Of a DNA stretch of 64,000 bases, positions 1 through 8,702 are shown one piece after another. The notes under the pieces were generated by a model. That model saw nothing but the letters and a program-made list of their open reading frames with translations, searched no databases and had not been told where the DNA came from. The stretch's first letter is position 1; every line of letters starts with the position of its first letter. The translations under genes and the position numbers were made by a program. Source of the DNA: Anaerosporobacter faecicola (GTDB taxonomy: Bacteria > Bacillota > Clostridia > Lachnospirales > Lachnospiraceae). The stretch spans positions 62,001 through 126,000 of the forward strand of contig NZ_JAAQRO010000001.1 of NCBI RefSeq assembly GCF_012070565.1, in the 5' to 3' direction.

Positions 1-302
1 GTTGGTATGAAAATCTATTAGAACAGGATCAAGAGTATGCTAGAGAATATCTGAATGGAATTGCCGTCGATCCAGAACATATTGCTTGGGACTTTATCAA
101 ACTCACCTTAGCAAGTGTTGCTGATCTTGCTATCATACCAATGCAGGATTATCTTGGACTTGGCTCAAAAGCTCGAATCAATACGCCTTCAACCTTAGGT
201 GGTAATTGGATTTGGCGTATGGAACAAAATTCGATACAACCAGATTTAGCAGAGAAGATTTATCGTGTAACAAAATTATATGGAAGATTAGGGGATAAAT
301 AG
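1..302 (+). CDS. malQ: 4-alpha-glucanotransferase, C-terminal part (partial)
   Basis: Open frame entering from the left edge (first full codon at 3) and ending at TAG 300-302, giving the last 99 residues. It carries the family's C-terminal signature: a W-D-F-I-K stretch, then IPMQDYLGLGSKARINTP followed by a GNWIWR segment. MalQ transfers glucan chains between maltodextrins in the cytoplasm during maltose and glycogen breakdown. The LacI-type gene directly downstream could be its regulator, which is an inference from position only. Family identity is secure; the start lies outside the window. Confidence 0.88.
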   Translation, partial: WYENLLEQDQEYAREYLNGIAVDPEHIAWDFIKLTLASVADLAIIPMQDYLGLGSKARINTPSTLGGNWIWRMEQNSIQPDLAEKIYRVTKLYGRLGDK

Positions 303-322
303 TTAGGTTTTCCTGCATATTC

Positions 323-351
323 TTGCATTATCGACGGAATGTTGCTATAAT
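323..351 (+). promoter_or_regulatory. SigA-type promoter of the LacI regulator
   Basis: TTGCAT at 323-328, a 17-base spacer, and a perfect TATAAT at 346-351. Transcription would start near 358, about 45 bases before the preferred start codon at 403. Confidence 0.75.
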
Positions 352-402
352 TTCATTCGTAGGAAAACATAAGTATAAAATATGCAGCAAAGGAAGTATA
401 TC

Positions 403-1434
403 ATGGGTACGATCACAATAAAAGATGTGGCAAAACTTTGTGGTGTAGGTGTCAGCACGGTATCTAGAGCGATTAACAATCATCCGGATATCAATGATGA
501 GACAAAAACCAAGATCATGAAAGTGATCAAAGAAAATAATTACATACCAAATAATAGTGCACGTAATTTAAAACGTTCTAATTCAAGAATGATCGCTGTG
601 CTGATCAAAGGTATTAGCAATCCGTTCTTTAGTAAGATGATCAAAGTAATTGAAGAGGAGACACAGGAGAAAAAGTATTCTTTTCTCTTACATCGAGTAG
701 AAGATCGAGAAGATGAGATTGATGTTGCATTAGAACTTGTGAAAGAAAAGAAACTACGTGGTATCATTTTCTTGGGTGGATATTTTAATCATTCCGAAGA
801 AAAACTTGCACAATTAGATATTCCTTATGTGCTATGTACAGTTGGCTTGAACACTGGTTGGAAAGAGGGCGTATGTTCATTTGTTGCTGTCGATGACTTT
901 AAGGAAAGTTACAAGATTGTTGACTATTTATGTAAGAATGGACATAAGCGAATTGCAATTATTACGACTTCTATGGATGATACAAGTATTGGTCTGATTC
1001 GTTACAATGGATATCTGCAAGCATTAAGGGATAATGGGATTGAGCCAGATCAGAATTTAGTACGTTGTATGAAGTATGATATTGAGACATTTACCATGGA
1101 CAATGGATATGTGGTAATGAAGGAATTGCTGGATTCAAAAGAAGATTTTACAGCAGTTTTTGCAATATCCGATAGTATTGCGATTGGTGCTTGTAAAGCA
1201 GTATTCGATGCAGGTAAGAAGATTCCGGAAGACTATTCAGTAGCAGGTTTTGATGGGTTGGATGTTGCATCGTATTATAATCCAACATTGACGACAATCC
1301 GTCAGCCAGTAGAGGAGATTGCACAAGCTGCAGTAACCATTCTTTTTGATGTGATCAAAAAGAAGGCTGAGCATCGTATGTGTGTATTTCCGGGAGAATT
1401 GATCGTTGGACAATCGACTAGAAAGATAAATTAA
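403..1434 (+). CDS. LacI/GalR-family transcriptional regulator
   Basis: 343 residues. The N-terminal helix-turn-helix reads TIKDVAKLCGVGVSTVSRAI, the LacI hallmark, with the hinge helix about residues 45-55. A periplasmic-binding-type sugar sensor domain fills the rest, including the typical VAGFDGLDVASYYNP and TTIRQP segments near the end. Start chosen at ATG 403 because AAGGAAG lies 6 bases upstream and the HTH begins at once; an upstream in-frame ATG at 382 would add seven residues with a poorer site. It follows malQ with its own promoter, so control of starch or maltodextrin use is plausible but not shown. The effector is unknown. Confidence 0.88.
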   Translation: MGTITIKDVAKLCGVGVSTVSRAINNHPDINDETKTKIMKVIKENNYIPNNSARNLKRSNSRMIAVLIKGISNPFFSKMIKVIEEETQEKKYSFLLHRVEDREDEIDVALELVKEKKLRGIIFLGGYFNHSEEKLAQLDIPYVLCTVGLNTGWKEGVCSFVAVDDFKESYKIVDYLCKNGHKRIAIITTSMDDTSIGLIRYNGYLQALRDNGIEPDQNLVRCMKYDIETFTMDNGYVVMKELLDSKEDFTAVFAISDSIAIGACKAVFDAGKKIPEDYSVAGFDGLDVASYYNPTLTTIRQPVEEIAQAAVTILFDVIKKKAEHRMCVFPGELIVGQSTRKIN

Positions 1435-1484
1435 AAGTGGTTTTACATAGAGATATAACGGATTCGATTAACGAATATAAGAAT

Positions 1485-1555
1485 AAAACGGTGGGTGTAA
1501 AAGTAGAAAGGAGAAAATTCTCCAATCATTTTTATAACCACCGTTTTTGTTTTTT
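1485..1555 (+). terminator. Terminator after the LacI gene
   Basis: Outer stem AAAACGGTGG (1485-1494) with CCACCGTTTT (1538-1547), enclosing a second small hairpin GGAGA/TCTCC (1510-1523), then a T-rich tail. A compound Rho-independent terminator. Confidence 0.8.
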
Positions 1556-1556
1556 G

Positions 1557-1585
1557 TTGCAACAGGCATCATTATGTATTAAAAT
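1557..1585 (+). promoter_or_regulatory. SigA-type promoter of the cyclophilin gene
   Basis: TTGCAA 1557-1562, 17-base spacer, TAAAAT 1580-1585. It sits directly on the T-tract of the preceding terminator. Confidence 0.6.
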
Positions 1586-1620
1586 AATTGGTGTGTCAAT
1601 TAAACACCAGGAGGAAAAGC

Positions 1621-2463
1621 ATGAGAAAGATTAGTAAATACGTAGCGCTTGTACTTGTTGTAGCCATGGCTTTTGCAGGATGCGCAAAGAAGGATAACAA
1701 TACGGTAGATAAAAATTCAGAGAATACGACAACACAAACTAGTGAAGATGAAACAGCAGATTCTGCTATGACAGAAATCAAAGGTTCTGGTAGTCAATTT
1801 GAAGAACCACAAGAAGGTGATACAGTCGCAGAAATCGTTGTGAAAGATTTTGGCTCAATTAAGGTAAAATTCTTTGCAGATCGAGCACCAAAGGCAGTAG
1901 AAAACTTCGTGACACATGCAAAAGAAGGTTATTATGATGGATTAACATTTCATCGAATCATTAACGAATTCATGATTCAAGGTGGAGATCCAATGGGTAC
2001 TGGTGCTGGTGGTGAGAGTATCTGGGGGAAAAATTTTGAAGATGAATTTTCAGATGATCTTCATCCTTACCGTGGTGCACTTTGCATGGCAAATGCAGGA
2101 GCAAACACAAATGGAAGCCAGTTCTTTATCGTTCAAACTCATCCATATGAGCAGGAAGAACTTGAACAGATCTTAACCAGCAATGGATATGAGTTGGGAG
2201 CAACACCTCTGGAATCATTTAAAATATTTATGAAAGCAGCATATGATTGTGAATTTAGTGATGAAGTATCCCAATTATATATGGAAAAAGGTGGTACTCC
2301 TTGGCTGTTCCAAGCACATACTGTTTTTGGTCAAATTTACGATGAGGCAAGTTATGATACCTTAGATGCCATTGCCAATACAGAAATGAAAGATACCCAA
2401 ACGGGAATTCCAGCAGAACAAGTGATTATTGAAACAATTAAGATTACAGAGTATAAAAAATAA
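1621..2463 (+). CDS. Secreted cyclophilin-type peptidyl-prolyl isomerase lipoprotein
   Basis: 280 residues. A signal peptide ends in a lipobox (FAGC, Cys at about residue 20), so the protein should be anchored outside the membrane. A low-complexity acidic/Thr linker follows, then a cyclophilin fold with [15 protein letters not shown] and [11 protein letters not shown], the residues that form the proline-binding active site. Between the core motifs and the C-terminus the domain has an insertion of about 50 residues. Start at ATG 1621 with AGGAGG seven bases upstream. It is monocistronic between two terminators. Likely helps fold exported proteins; the substrate is unknown. Confidence 0.9.
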   Translation: MRKISKYVALVLVVAMAFAGCAKKDNNTVDKNSENTTTQTSEDETADSAMTEIKGSGSQFEEPQEGDTVAEIVVKDFGSIKVKFFADRAPKAVENFVTHAKEGYYDGLTFHRIINEFMIQGGDPMGTGAGGESIWGKNFEDEFSDDLHPYRGALCMANAGANTNGSQFFIVQTHPYEQEELEQILTSNGYELGATPLESFKIFMKAAYDCEFSDEVSQLYMEKGGTPWLFQAHTVFGQIYDEASYDTLDAIANTEMKDTQTGIPAEQVIIETIKITEYKK

Positions 2464-2473
2464 AATGAGTCGT

Positions 2474-2515
2474 AAAATGGTATAGCAAAAGAAATGGATT
2501 TGCTATACCATTTTT
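2474..2515 (+). terminator. Terminator after the cyclophilin gene
   Basis: Perfect stem AAAATGGTATAGCAAA (2474-2489) with TTTGCTATACCATTTT (2499-2514), loop of nine bases, T-run. The region 2516-2816 that follows holds no other feature I can support apart from the 5' end of the regulator transcript. Confidence 0.9.
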
Positions 2516-2816
2516 GCTTTTCATTTGTTTTGGTATCAATTATAATACATATATACGTGGTTTAAAATCACTTTCGTAAGAGAGTACAGATCATAGAATC
2601 ATATTTCCTTGGTTTCTCAGCAATAATAAGGTAAAAGGCTTTTCACATAATAAACATATTTGTATGTTAGTATAAAAGCAAGGATCAAACTTAATTTAAA
2701 GAAAAAAGAAAAAAGAAATGAACAAATAAAAAGAATTGTTTTATTGAACAAATACATGTGAAAGGGTAGAGATGGCAATTCCTCAAGGGAGCGTACATTC
2801 TATTAGGGTGGTAGAG

Positions 2817-3491
2817 ATGGATAAGTTGAAGATTCTAGTTGTTGATGATGAAAGTAGAATGAGAAAGCTCGTTGGAGACTTCTTAACAAAAAAGGCGTAT
2901 GAGGTAATTGAGGCAGAGAATGGAGAACAAGCGGTTGATTTGTTTTTTCAAGATAAGAATATTTCTTTAGTCATTCTGGACGTTATGATGCCAAAGATGG
3001 ATGGCTGGCAGGTTTGTAAAGAAATTAGACAGTACTCCAAGGTTCCTATTATTATGCTGACAGCAAAGAGTGATGAAAAAGATGAACTACTTGGATTCGA
3101 ATTGGGTGTTGATGAATACATTTCGAAACCGTTTAGTCCCAAGATCCTGGTTGCACGAGTGGAAGCAATATTAAGAAGAGCGAATGTTGTAGAGGACATA
3201 ATGACGGTAGGTGGAATCACCCTTGATCTGGAAGCTCATCAAGTAAAAATTGACGGGCAACCAATTGATTTAAGCTATAAAGAGTTTGAGCTATTAACCT
3301 ATTTTGTTAAGAATAAAGGAGTTGCACTTTCTAGAGAAAAGATACTGAATAATGTATGGAACTATGATTACTTTGGCGATGCCCGTACAATTGATACCCA
3401 CGTAAAGAAATTAAGAAGTAAACTTGGTTCTAAAGGAGATTACATTAAGACGATCTGGGGTATGGGATACAAACTCGAGGTGAGTGAATGA
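2817..3491 (+). CDS. OmpR/PhoB-family response regulator
   Basis: 224 residues. Receiver domain from residue 3 (KILVVDDESRMRKL), phospho-acceptor Asp55 in VILDVMMPKMDGW, conserved Thr and Lys in LTAKSD and SKPFSP. The C-terminal winged helix contains the Trans_Reg_C segments LSYKEFELL and DTHVKKLRSKLG. An in-frame ATG at 2772 would add 15 residues outside the receiver fold; both starts are preceded by an almost identical GGGT(GG)TAGAG sequence, so 2817 is preferred only on domain grounds. It overlaps the downstream kinase gene by four bases (ATGA), so the pair is translationally coupled. The regulon is unknown. Confidence 0.9.
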   Translation: MDKLKILVVDDESRMRKLVGDFLTKKAYEVIEAENGEQAVDLFFQDKNISLVILDVMMPKMDGWQVCKEIRQYSKVPIIMLTAKSDEKDELLGFELGVDEYISKPFSPKILVARVEAILRRANVVEDIMTVGGITLDLEAHQVKIDGQPIDLSYKEFELLTYFVKNKGVALSREKILNNVWNYDYFGDARTIDTHVKKLRSKLGSKGDYIKTIWGMGYKLEVSE

Positions 3492-5044
3492 AATATTCAA
3501 TTCGGTATAAAATCACAGGATTAATTACAATCTTAATTATTGCGGTTGTATTCTTGTGCTGGGTAATGAATAAGGGGTTCTTAGCAGATTATTATCAGTA
3601 TAGTAAGATCAAGATATTGGGAGATACCTTCACCAGTGTACAAGATATCTACAAAACAGTAGAAATGGAATATGAAAATCAGAAAGATGAGTCAGAAATT
3701 TTTGAGAATAAGAATCTTGCTTTGGAACGATTAGGGACGAATGGGAATATCAATGTTTATGTATTTCGTTCCTATTATTATACAGAATATTTTGATATGA
3801 CCAAAGCCAATCTTACCTTAGATTATCCCGTTAGTCAAAGTGTCATTGATCAGCAAAGAGAACAGCTTTCTGAACGAGTGGGAACCTATCTATTAAATCG
3901 AAAAAACAATCGTAGTGTAATGAAAGAACTAAGTACATCAAAGAATTATGGAATCTATAAGATCTATGATGAACGTATGGAATCCTACTATATCGAATTA
4001 TTCGGTGTATTAGACAATGGGTATATAATTTATCTGCGGTCAAACTTTGAGAGCATGCAGGAAAGTGTGCGAATCGCGAATAAATTCTTGGCATATGTGG
4101 GAATCATCGGTACTTTGATGGGGATTATAGTTGCAATGTTTGTAAGTAAAAGCTTCACAAGACCAATTCATCAACTTTCTGGGATAGCAAAGAAAATGGC
4201 GAAGTTAGATTTTGATGTTAAGTATACGGTAACAACAAAAGATGAAATTGGAGAACTTGGGACAAGTATTAATACATTATCGGAAAAACTAGAAGAGACG
4301 ATATCCGAATTAAAGAATGCCAACAATGAATTAAAATCCGATATTCAGAACAAGATACAGATTGATGAGATGCGAAAAGAATTCTTATCCAATGTTACCC
4401 ATGAGTTAAAGACGCCAATTGCTTTGATTCAAGGGTATGCAGAAGGATTATTGGATAATATCAATGAGGATGAAGAAAGTCGTAACTTCTATTGTGAAGT
4501 CATTATTGATGAAGCTTCCAAAATGAACAATATGGTGAAACGTTTGCTTAGTTTGAATCAAATTGAATTTGGTAAGAACCAAGTGAATATTGAACGATTT
4601 GATATTGTTGCGTTGATTCATGGTGCTTTGAATTCTACCAATATCTTAATTCAAAAGAAAGAAGCAAAGGTTCAATTCGCATTAACGGAACCAATCGATG
4701 TTTGGGCAGACGAATACATGATTGAAGAAGTAGTAACAAACTACATCAGTAATGCTTTGAACCATCTAGATTATGATAAGATTATCGATATTAAGATTGA
4801 ACAGAAAATAGATTGTGTTCGCGTATCCGTATTCAATACCGGAGATCCTATCCCTAGTGAAGATATTGATAAGATCTGGATTAAATTCTACAAAGTAGAT
4901 AAAGCAAGAACAAGAGAGTATGGTGGGAATGGAATTGGCTTATCCATTGTAAAGGCTATTATGTCATCTCACAATCGCGCATGTGGTGTAATTAATCATG
5001 ATAATGGAGTGGAATTCTGGTTTGAATTAGATACAAAGATATAA
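3488..5044 (+). CDS. Two-component sensor histidine kinase
   Basis: 518 residues. Transmembrane helix at about 10-30, an extracellular sensor region of about 165 residues with no recognised domain, a second transmembrane helix at about 200-222, HAMP linker, HisKA with the phospho-acceptor His305 in NVTHELKTP, and an HATPase domain with the N-box (TNYISNALNHLD) and G-box (GGNGIGLSIV). It should autophosphorylate and pass phosphate to the response regulator encoded just upstream. The architecture resembles VanS/PhoR-type kinases that sense envelope signals, but the ligand cannot be read from the sequence. Confidence 0.92.
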   Translation: MKYSIRYKITGLITILIIAVVFLCWVMNKGFLADYYQYSKIKILGDTFTSVQDIYKTVEMEYENQKDESEIFENKNLALERLGTNGNINVYVFRSYYYTEYFDMTKANLTLDYPVSQSVIDQQREQLSERVGTYLLNRKNNRSVMKELSTSKNYGIYKIYDERMESYYIELFGVLDNGYIIYLRSNFESMQESVRIANKFLAYVGIIGTLMGIIVAMFVSKSFTRPIHQLSGIAKKMAKLDFDVKYTVTTKDEIGELGTSINTLSEKLEETISELKNANNELKSDIQNKIQIDEMRKEFLSNVTHELKTPIALIQGYAEGLLDNINEDEESRNFYCEVIIDEASKMNNMVKRLLSLNQIEFGKNQVNIERFDIVALIHGALNSTNILIQKKEAKVQFALTEPIDVWADEYMIEEVVTNYISNALNHLDYDKIIDIKIEQKIDCVRVSVFNTGDPIPSEDIDKIWIKFYKVDKARTREYGGNGIGLSIVKAIMSSHNRACGVINHDNGVEFWFELDTKI

Positions 5045-5094
5045 GGATAAAAGGTAAAAGATAAAATAAAAATATATATAGAAATATAAATAGA

Positions 5095-5171
5095 AAAAGG
5101 CAATCTTTAAAGAACTTGTAGTAAGAATAGAGGGTGATAATTTCTCTACAAGATTGGAAAGATTGTCTTTT
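5095..5171 (+). terminator. Two-tier terminator after the two-component operon
   Basis: Outer stem AAAAGGCAATCTTT (5095-5108) with AAAGATTGTCTTTT (5158-5171) and an inner hairpin CTTGTAG/CTACAAG, followed by T-rich sequence. Confidence 0.75.
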
Positions 5172-5225
5172 GTTCGTCTTGGCATCGTTCATTTATTCAA
5201 AAGAAAAAATAGGTAAAACAATGCA

Positions 5226-5254
5226 TTGAAATTTGTCTAATATCTTGTTAATAT
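5226..5254 (+). promoter_or_regulatory. Possible SigA-type promoter of the lipoprotein gene
   Basis: TTGAAA 5226-5231, 17-base spacer, TAATAT 5249-5254. The -10 box is a moderate match. Confidence 0.45.
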
Positions 5255-5335
5255 AGTATTGAGAAATGTATTACTAGAATTTAGAAAGATAAGATGGTAG
5301 TTATTATTATTAAAGATAGAGATGGAGGAAACGAG

Positions 5336-6091
5336 ATGAAGAAAAAGTTTATTCTACTTACACTCGTATCGGTTTCAATGCTATTGCTATCTGCTTGTGC
5401 AAGTACGAAGACACTCAAGGAAGATAACAATGCGATTATTGCACAATACATAGCAGGTAGTGTGTTAAAGTTTGATACAAATTATGAAGATGGATTGCTG
5501 TACGAATACCAACGACCAGTAGCGAGTACGGATTCAAAGAAAGAAGACACCACTACTGTTTCAGAAGAAAACAAAGAGGAACCAAAGAAAGAAGATTCAA
5601 AACAAGAAGAAACAAAAGAACCAGTTAAAGAAACCACACCTTCTCCAGAAGCATCAACTGCAGAAGAGGCGGTAACATACTGCAGTTTATCGGATGTTTA
5701 TCAAAAGAAGGATTTGAAGGTAACATACAAAAATTACAGTACGGAAGCAAGCTATACAGGAAATTATAGTGAAGCAGCATTTAGTGTTGAACCCCAAGCA
5801 GGCAATCAATTGCTAATTCTTAACATGTCCTTAAAGAATATGAGTAGCAAGAAGATGAAGATCAGTTTCATTCGTTCCGGAATATCGTATGAATTAAATA
5901 TTGGTGAAGAGACTTATTATCCAATTTTGACCGTCATATCCAATGATATTCAGTATCTATCAACGACGATCAAAGAAGGAAAAACGAAACAAGCGGTGTT
6001 GATTTTTGAAATTCCAAAGAAAACAAAAGTTCAGAATGCAACATTAACAGTAACAAACAAGGAACAAGTAAGTCAGGTAACAATTAAGTAA
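5336..6091 (+). CDS. Lipoprotein with a DUF4352-like extracellular domain
   Basis: 251 residues. Signal peptide with lipobox LLSAC (Cys near residue 20). A Lys/Glu-rich linker of about 50 residues (repeats of KKED/KQEE/TKEP) spaces the C-terminal domain from the membrane. That domain (about 120-250) has beta-strand features seen in DUF4352-type proteins: QAGNQLLILNMSLKNMS, later KQAVLIFEIPKK. ATG 5336 is chosen because GGAGG lies seven bases upstream and the signal peptide starts at once. It is followed 53 bases later by the PH-like gene. The assignment to DUF4352 is by eye and tentative; function unknown. Confidence 0.75.
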   Translation: MKKKFILLTLVSVSMLLLSACASTKTLKEDNNAIIAQYIAGSVLKFDTNYEDGLLYEYQRPVASTDSKKEDTTTVSEENKEEPKKEDSKQEETKEPVKETTPSPEASTAEEAVTYCSLSDVYQKKDLKVTYKNYSTEASYTGNYSEAAFSVEPQAGNQLLILNMSLKNMSSKKMKISFIRSGISYELNIGEETYYPILTVISNDIQYLSTTIKEGKTKQAVLIFEIPKKTKVQNATLTVTNKEQVSQVTIK

Positions 6092-6144
6092 TGGAGTAGG
6101 GGAATATAGAAGTTACAAAACTGGTTATAAAGGAGTAAAGTAAA

Positions 6145-6516
6145 ATGAGTTTTATTGAGAAAAAAAGAACAAAGTTTTTAGCATTACCAATCTGTTTTAC
6201 AACATATACGATTAATGAAGAGAAAATCAACATAAAAAGTGGTTTTTTGAGCATAACAGAAGATGATGCTTATATGTATAAGATCCAAGATGTTCGGTTA
6301 AAAAAGAGCTTGCTTGAAAGAATATTTCACATTGGTACTGTAGTTTGTTTTACAGGGGATACGACGCATCCAGAATTGGTTCTTGTTCATATCAAACATG
6401 CTGCAGAAATTAAAGATTATATTATGACGGCATCTGAAGAAGCAAGAAGAAAAAGAAGAACGATGCATACACTGGATATTGATGTGGAAGAATTGGATGA
6501 CGTTGATGATGTATAG
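6145..6516 (+). CDS. Bacterial PH-like domain protein
   Basis: 123 residues, no signal peptide or membrane segment. The order of strands and the pattern TTYTINEEKINIKSGFLS, then the DVRLKKSLLERIFHIGTV segment match the bacterial PH (bPH_2/YdbS) fold, here a single stand-alone domain without the usual flanking transmembrane helices. The last 20 residues are basic then acidic. AAAGGAG lies just upstream of the ATG. It is probably co-transcribed with the preceding lipoprotein. Function unknown. Confidence 0.75.
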   Translation: MSFIEKKRTKFLALPICFTTYTINEEKINIKSGFLSITEDDAYMYKIQDVRLKKSLLERIFHIGTVVCFTGDTTHPELVLVHIKHAAEIKDYIMTASEEARRKRRTMHTLDIDVEELDDVDDV

Positions 6517-6605
6517 GGGGGATTTCCTTTATACGCATTTGAATGGCTATAAATTATCCTAATCGTTCAAATTAAATAAAAAGTATGATAAATATAAAAA
6601 ACATG

Positions 6606-6634
6606 TTGACAAAATGAATGATATGATATAAACT
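6606..6634 (+). promoter_or_regulatory. Promoter of the 5S-tRNA unit
   Basis: Perfect TTGACA at 6606-6611. With a 17-base spacer the -10 is TAAACT; TATAAA lies at 6627-6632 with a 15-base spacer. A second TTGACA is present at 6672-6677, too close to the 5S to serve it. Confidence 0.55.
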
Positions 6635-6682
6635 AAATAAGCTGAATGAAACAAAAAAATGTTTTATTTTGTTGACAATTTT

Positions 6683-6799
6683 TTGGTGGTAATGCGTCTT
6701 TGGGAAACACCCGTTCTCATCTCGAACACGATGGTTAAGACTTAGACGGCCGATGGTACTATACTGGAGACGGTATGGGAGAGTAGGTGGCTGCCAAAT
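6683..6799 (+). rRNA. rrf: 5S ribosomal RNA
   Basis: 117 bases. Terminal helix TTGGTGG at the 5' end with CTGCCAA at the 3' end, and the conserved internal run CCCGTTCTCATCTCGAACAC, plus GGAGAGTAGGTGGCTGCC near the end. No 16S or 23S sequence lies upstream within the window, so this is an isolated copy with its own promoter. Confidence 0.95.
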
Positions 6800-6805
6800 T
6801 AAAAT

Positions 6806-6879
<74 letters not shown>

Positions 6880-6892
6880 TCATGATTGGAGA

Positions 6893-6921
6893 GACTGTTG
6901 TGAAAACAACAGTCTTTTTTT
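6893..6921 (+). terminator. Terminator of the 5S-tRNA unit
   Basis: GACTGTTGT (6893-6901) pairs with ACAACAGTC (6906-6914), four-base loop, followed by seven T. Confidence 0.93.
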
Positions 6922-6922
6922 G

Positions 6923-7025
6923 TATAAAAGGAAAGTCCTCCGACTTTCCTTTTATAGAAACCCTCCGGGAGATGCACACTCGCACATAAGGTAGATGTCA
7001 ACTGAAGTTGACTGTACTCTTTGTA
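6923..7025 (+). repeat. Dispersed intergenic repeat A, copy 1
   Basis: Begins right after the terminator T-run. Hairpin 1: TATAAAAGGAAAGTC (6923-6937) pairs perfectly with 6942-6956 around a CTCC loop. Then the conserved block GAAACCCTCCGGG and CACTCGCACATAAGG, then hairpin 2: GTCAAC-TGAA-GTTGAC (6997-7012). The 3' part found in copies 2 and 4 is missing or altered. Other copies at 17634, 22976 and 24719. Confidence 0.85.
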
Positions 7026-7196
7026 GATATCTGATCCGTTCTTGCTCCATTATAGGAAAGATCTTCTGCCTATAGAAGATCGTATTTGTATTGTTGAGGA
7101 AAAGAGTGAATAATCACGTTGGACACAATCCGACAAGAATATACAACAAATTATACAAAAATAGGTCTTTTATACCATGAAAAATATTGGATTTTA

Positions 7197-7223
7197 CAAA
7201 AGAATGAAACTATTTACCGATAG
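7197..7223 (+). promoter_or_regulatory. SigD (FliA)-like promoter of the HD-GYP gene
   Basis: CAAA at 7197-7200, exactly 15 bases, then ACCGATAG at 7216-7223. The motility sigma factor consensus is TAAA-N15-GCCGATAT. No good SigA promoter lies closer to the gene. About 90 bases separate it from the start codon. Confidence 0.5.
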
Positions 7224-7316
7224 ATTTTATGTAAAATATCTGATAGGATAGAAATAGAATGTAGATTCATGGAATAGAGTATTACATATGGAGAGAATCC
7301 AGGATTGGAGGGCACT

Positions 7317-8387
7317 ATGAAGAAATTAGTTTTACGAAATAACTTAAAAGAGGGCATGATCATTTGCGAAGATGTTTTAACAACATATGGTTCCATCTTA
7401 GTTAATAATGGTACTGTTGTTGATGCGCGTGTTATAAAGTTACTAGAAAGTAATAATATCTATGAAGTACGCATACTTGATACTACAAATGAGGATGAAA
7501 AATTAAATGGTTTAAATACACATTTAAAAACGATTCGTCAAACAAGACAGTTTAAGGAAATCAATCAAAAATACTCCATATGCTATTCTAACATTCAAGG
7601 AAAATTTAATTCTGTTATCGAACGAGATAAAGAAGTTAACAAACGGGAAATTATAACGGATATCAACAACATTTTGAATAAAGCAGATAGTACGAGAGAG
7701 TTGTTCGATGCTTTATATGGAATGCAATTGAAGCAGAATCGTATGTATATGCATAGTATCAATACGGCATTGATTTCAAATATATTTGCAAAATGGCTCA
7801 AATTATCAGAGGAAGAAGTGAATGATATAACTCTAGCTGGGTTGTTCCATGATGTGGGAATGCTACTAGTATCCGAAGAATTATTGGAGAAAAAGAAAGA
7901 AGAATTGACAAAAGAAGAAAAAGAGTTGATTGCAAAACATACAATATATGGATATCGTTACTTGATGAGAAGAGAGTTAAACCGCCAGATCGGTTTAACA
8001 GCTTTGACACATCATGAAAAGATGGATGGTACGGGATATCCGCTTCAAGTAATGGGTGGAGCACTTTGTGAGTTTGTTAAGATTGTTTCCATTGCAGATG
8101 AGTATGATGAATTAACGCTTACAGAAGATGGAGCAAGAAATCCATTTGCATTAATCAAGGAATTTGAAAAGAATGGTTTATCAAAGTATGATCCGAAATA
8201 CATTATGGTATTTTTGAATGGTATTATGGATACCTATATGGGAAATGATGTTCTATTAAGCAATGGAAAAGTAGGAACGATTATATTTATTAACAAAGGT
8301 GATTTATCAAGACCAACGGTCAAGTGTGGGGATGAGTACATCAATCTTGCAGAAGAGAAGGACATTCAAATCCTCAAATTCGTATAG
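7317..8387 (+). CDS. HD-GYP domain cyclic-di-GMP phosphodiesterase
   Basis: 356 residues, soluble. The N-terminal 100 residues form a small beta-rich region of the type often preceding HD-GYP domains (NLKEGMIICEDVLTTYGSILV). The HD pair is His178-Asp179 in LFHDVGMLLV; the GYP signature is HHEKMDGTGYP at 232-242. It should hydrolyse c-di-GMP in the cytoplasm. The C-terminal 45 residues contain the short beta domain that often follows. ATG 7317 has GGAGGG at a good distance; an in-frame TTG at 7305 is less likely. A SigD-like promoter and the nearby type IV pilus and cheV genes suggest a link to motility or surface attachment. Confidence 0.9.
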   Translation: MKKLVLRNNLKEGMIICEDVLTTYGSILVNNGTVVDARVIKLLESNNIYEVRILDTTNEDEKLNGLNTHLKTIRQTRQFKEINQKYSICYSNIQGKFNSVIERDKEVNKREIITDINNILNKADSTRELFDALYGMQLKQNRMYMHSINTALISNIFAKWLKLSEEEVNDITLAGLFHDVGMLLVSEELLEKKKEELTKEEKELIAKHTIYGYRYLMRRELNRQIGLTALTHHEKMDGTGYPLQVMGGALCEFVKIVSIADEYDELTLTEDGARNPFALIKEFEKNGLSKYDPKYIMVFLNGIMDTYMGNDVLLSNGKVGTIIFINKGDLSRPTVKCGDEYINLAEEKDIQILKFV

Positions 8388-8702
8388 AATATATACAAGA
8401 TGCAAATCACGTGGACTAGCACATACAGCGTGTTTTTCACGTAGTAATACATATAACGTAAGATTTATCCTATTGAATGAATCTTACACAGAAAAAGCCT
8501 CAAGAATATAGAAAACAGAACCTAGACATCATTTATTTGGTTTTGTTTCTTGTTTTTGAGGATTTTTTTTGTTAAAGTGTCCCTGATTTTGTCGAATTAT
8601 TTCACTTACATTTCACATGGCATGTTTACTATGATTCAAGGAGCAGAATGAATAAGTAATTGGAAAAAGAAAAATAGTAAGAAAGTGAAATGAGGTCAGA
8701 AG
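8388..8702 (+). other. Intergenic region without a recognised gene
   Basis: Holds one hairpin, GTAAGATT (8459-8466) with AATCTTAC (8481-8488), with no T-run after it, and T-rich sequence near 8530-8575. No convincing gene seen. Confidence 0.4.
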
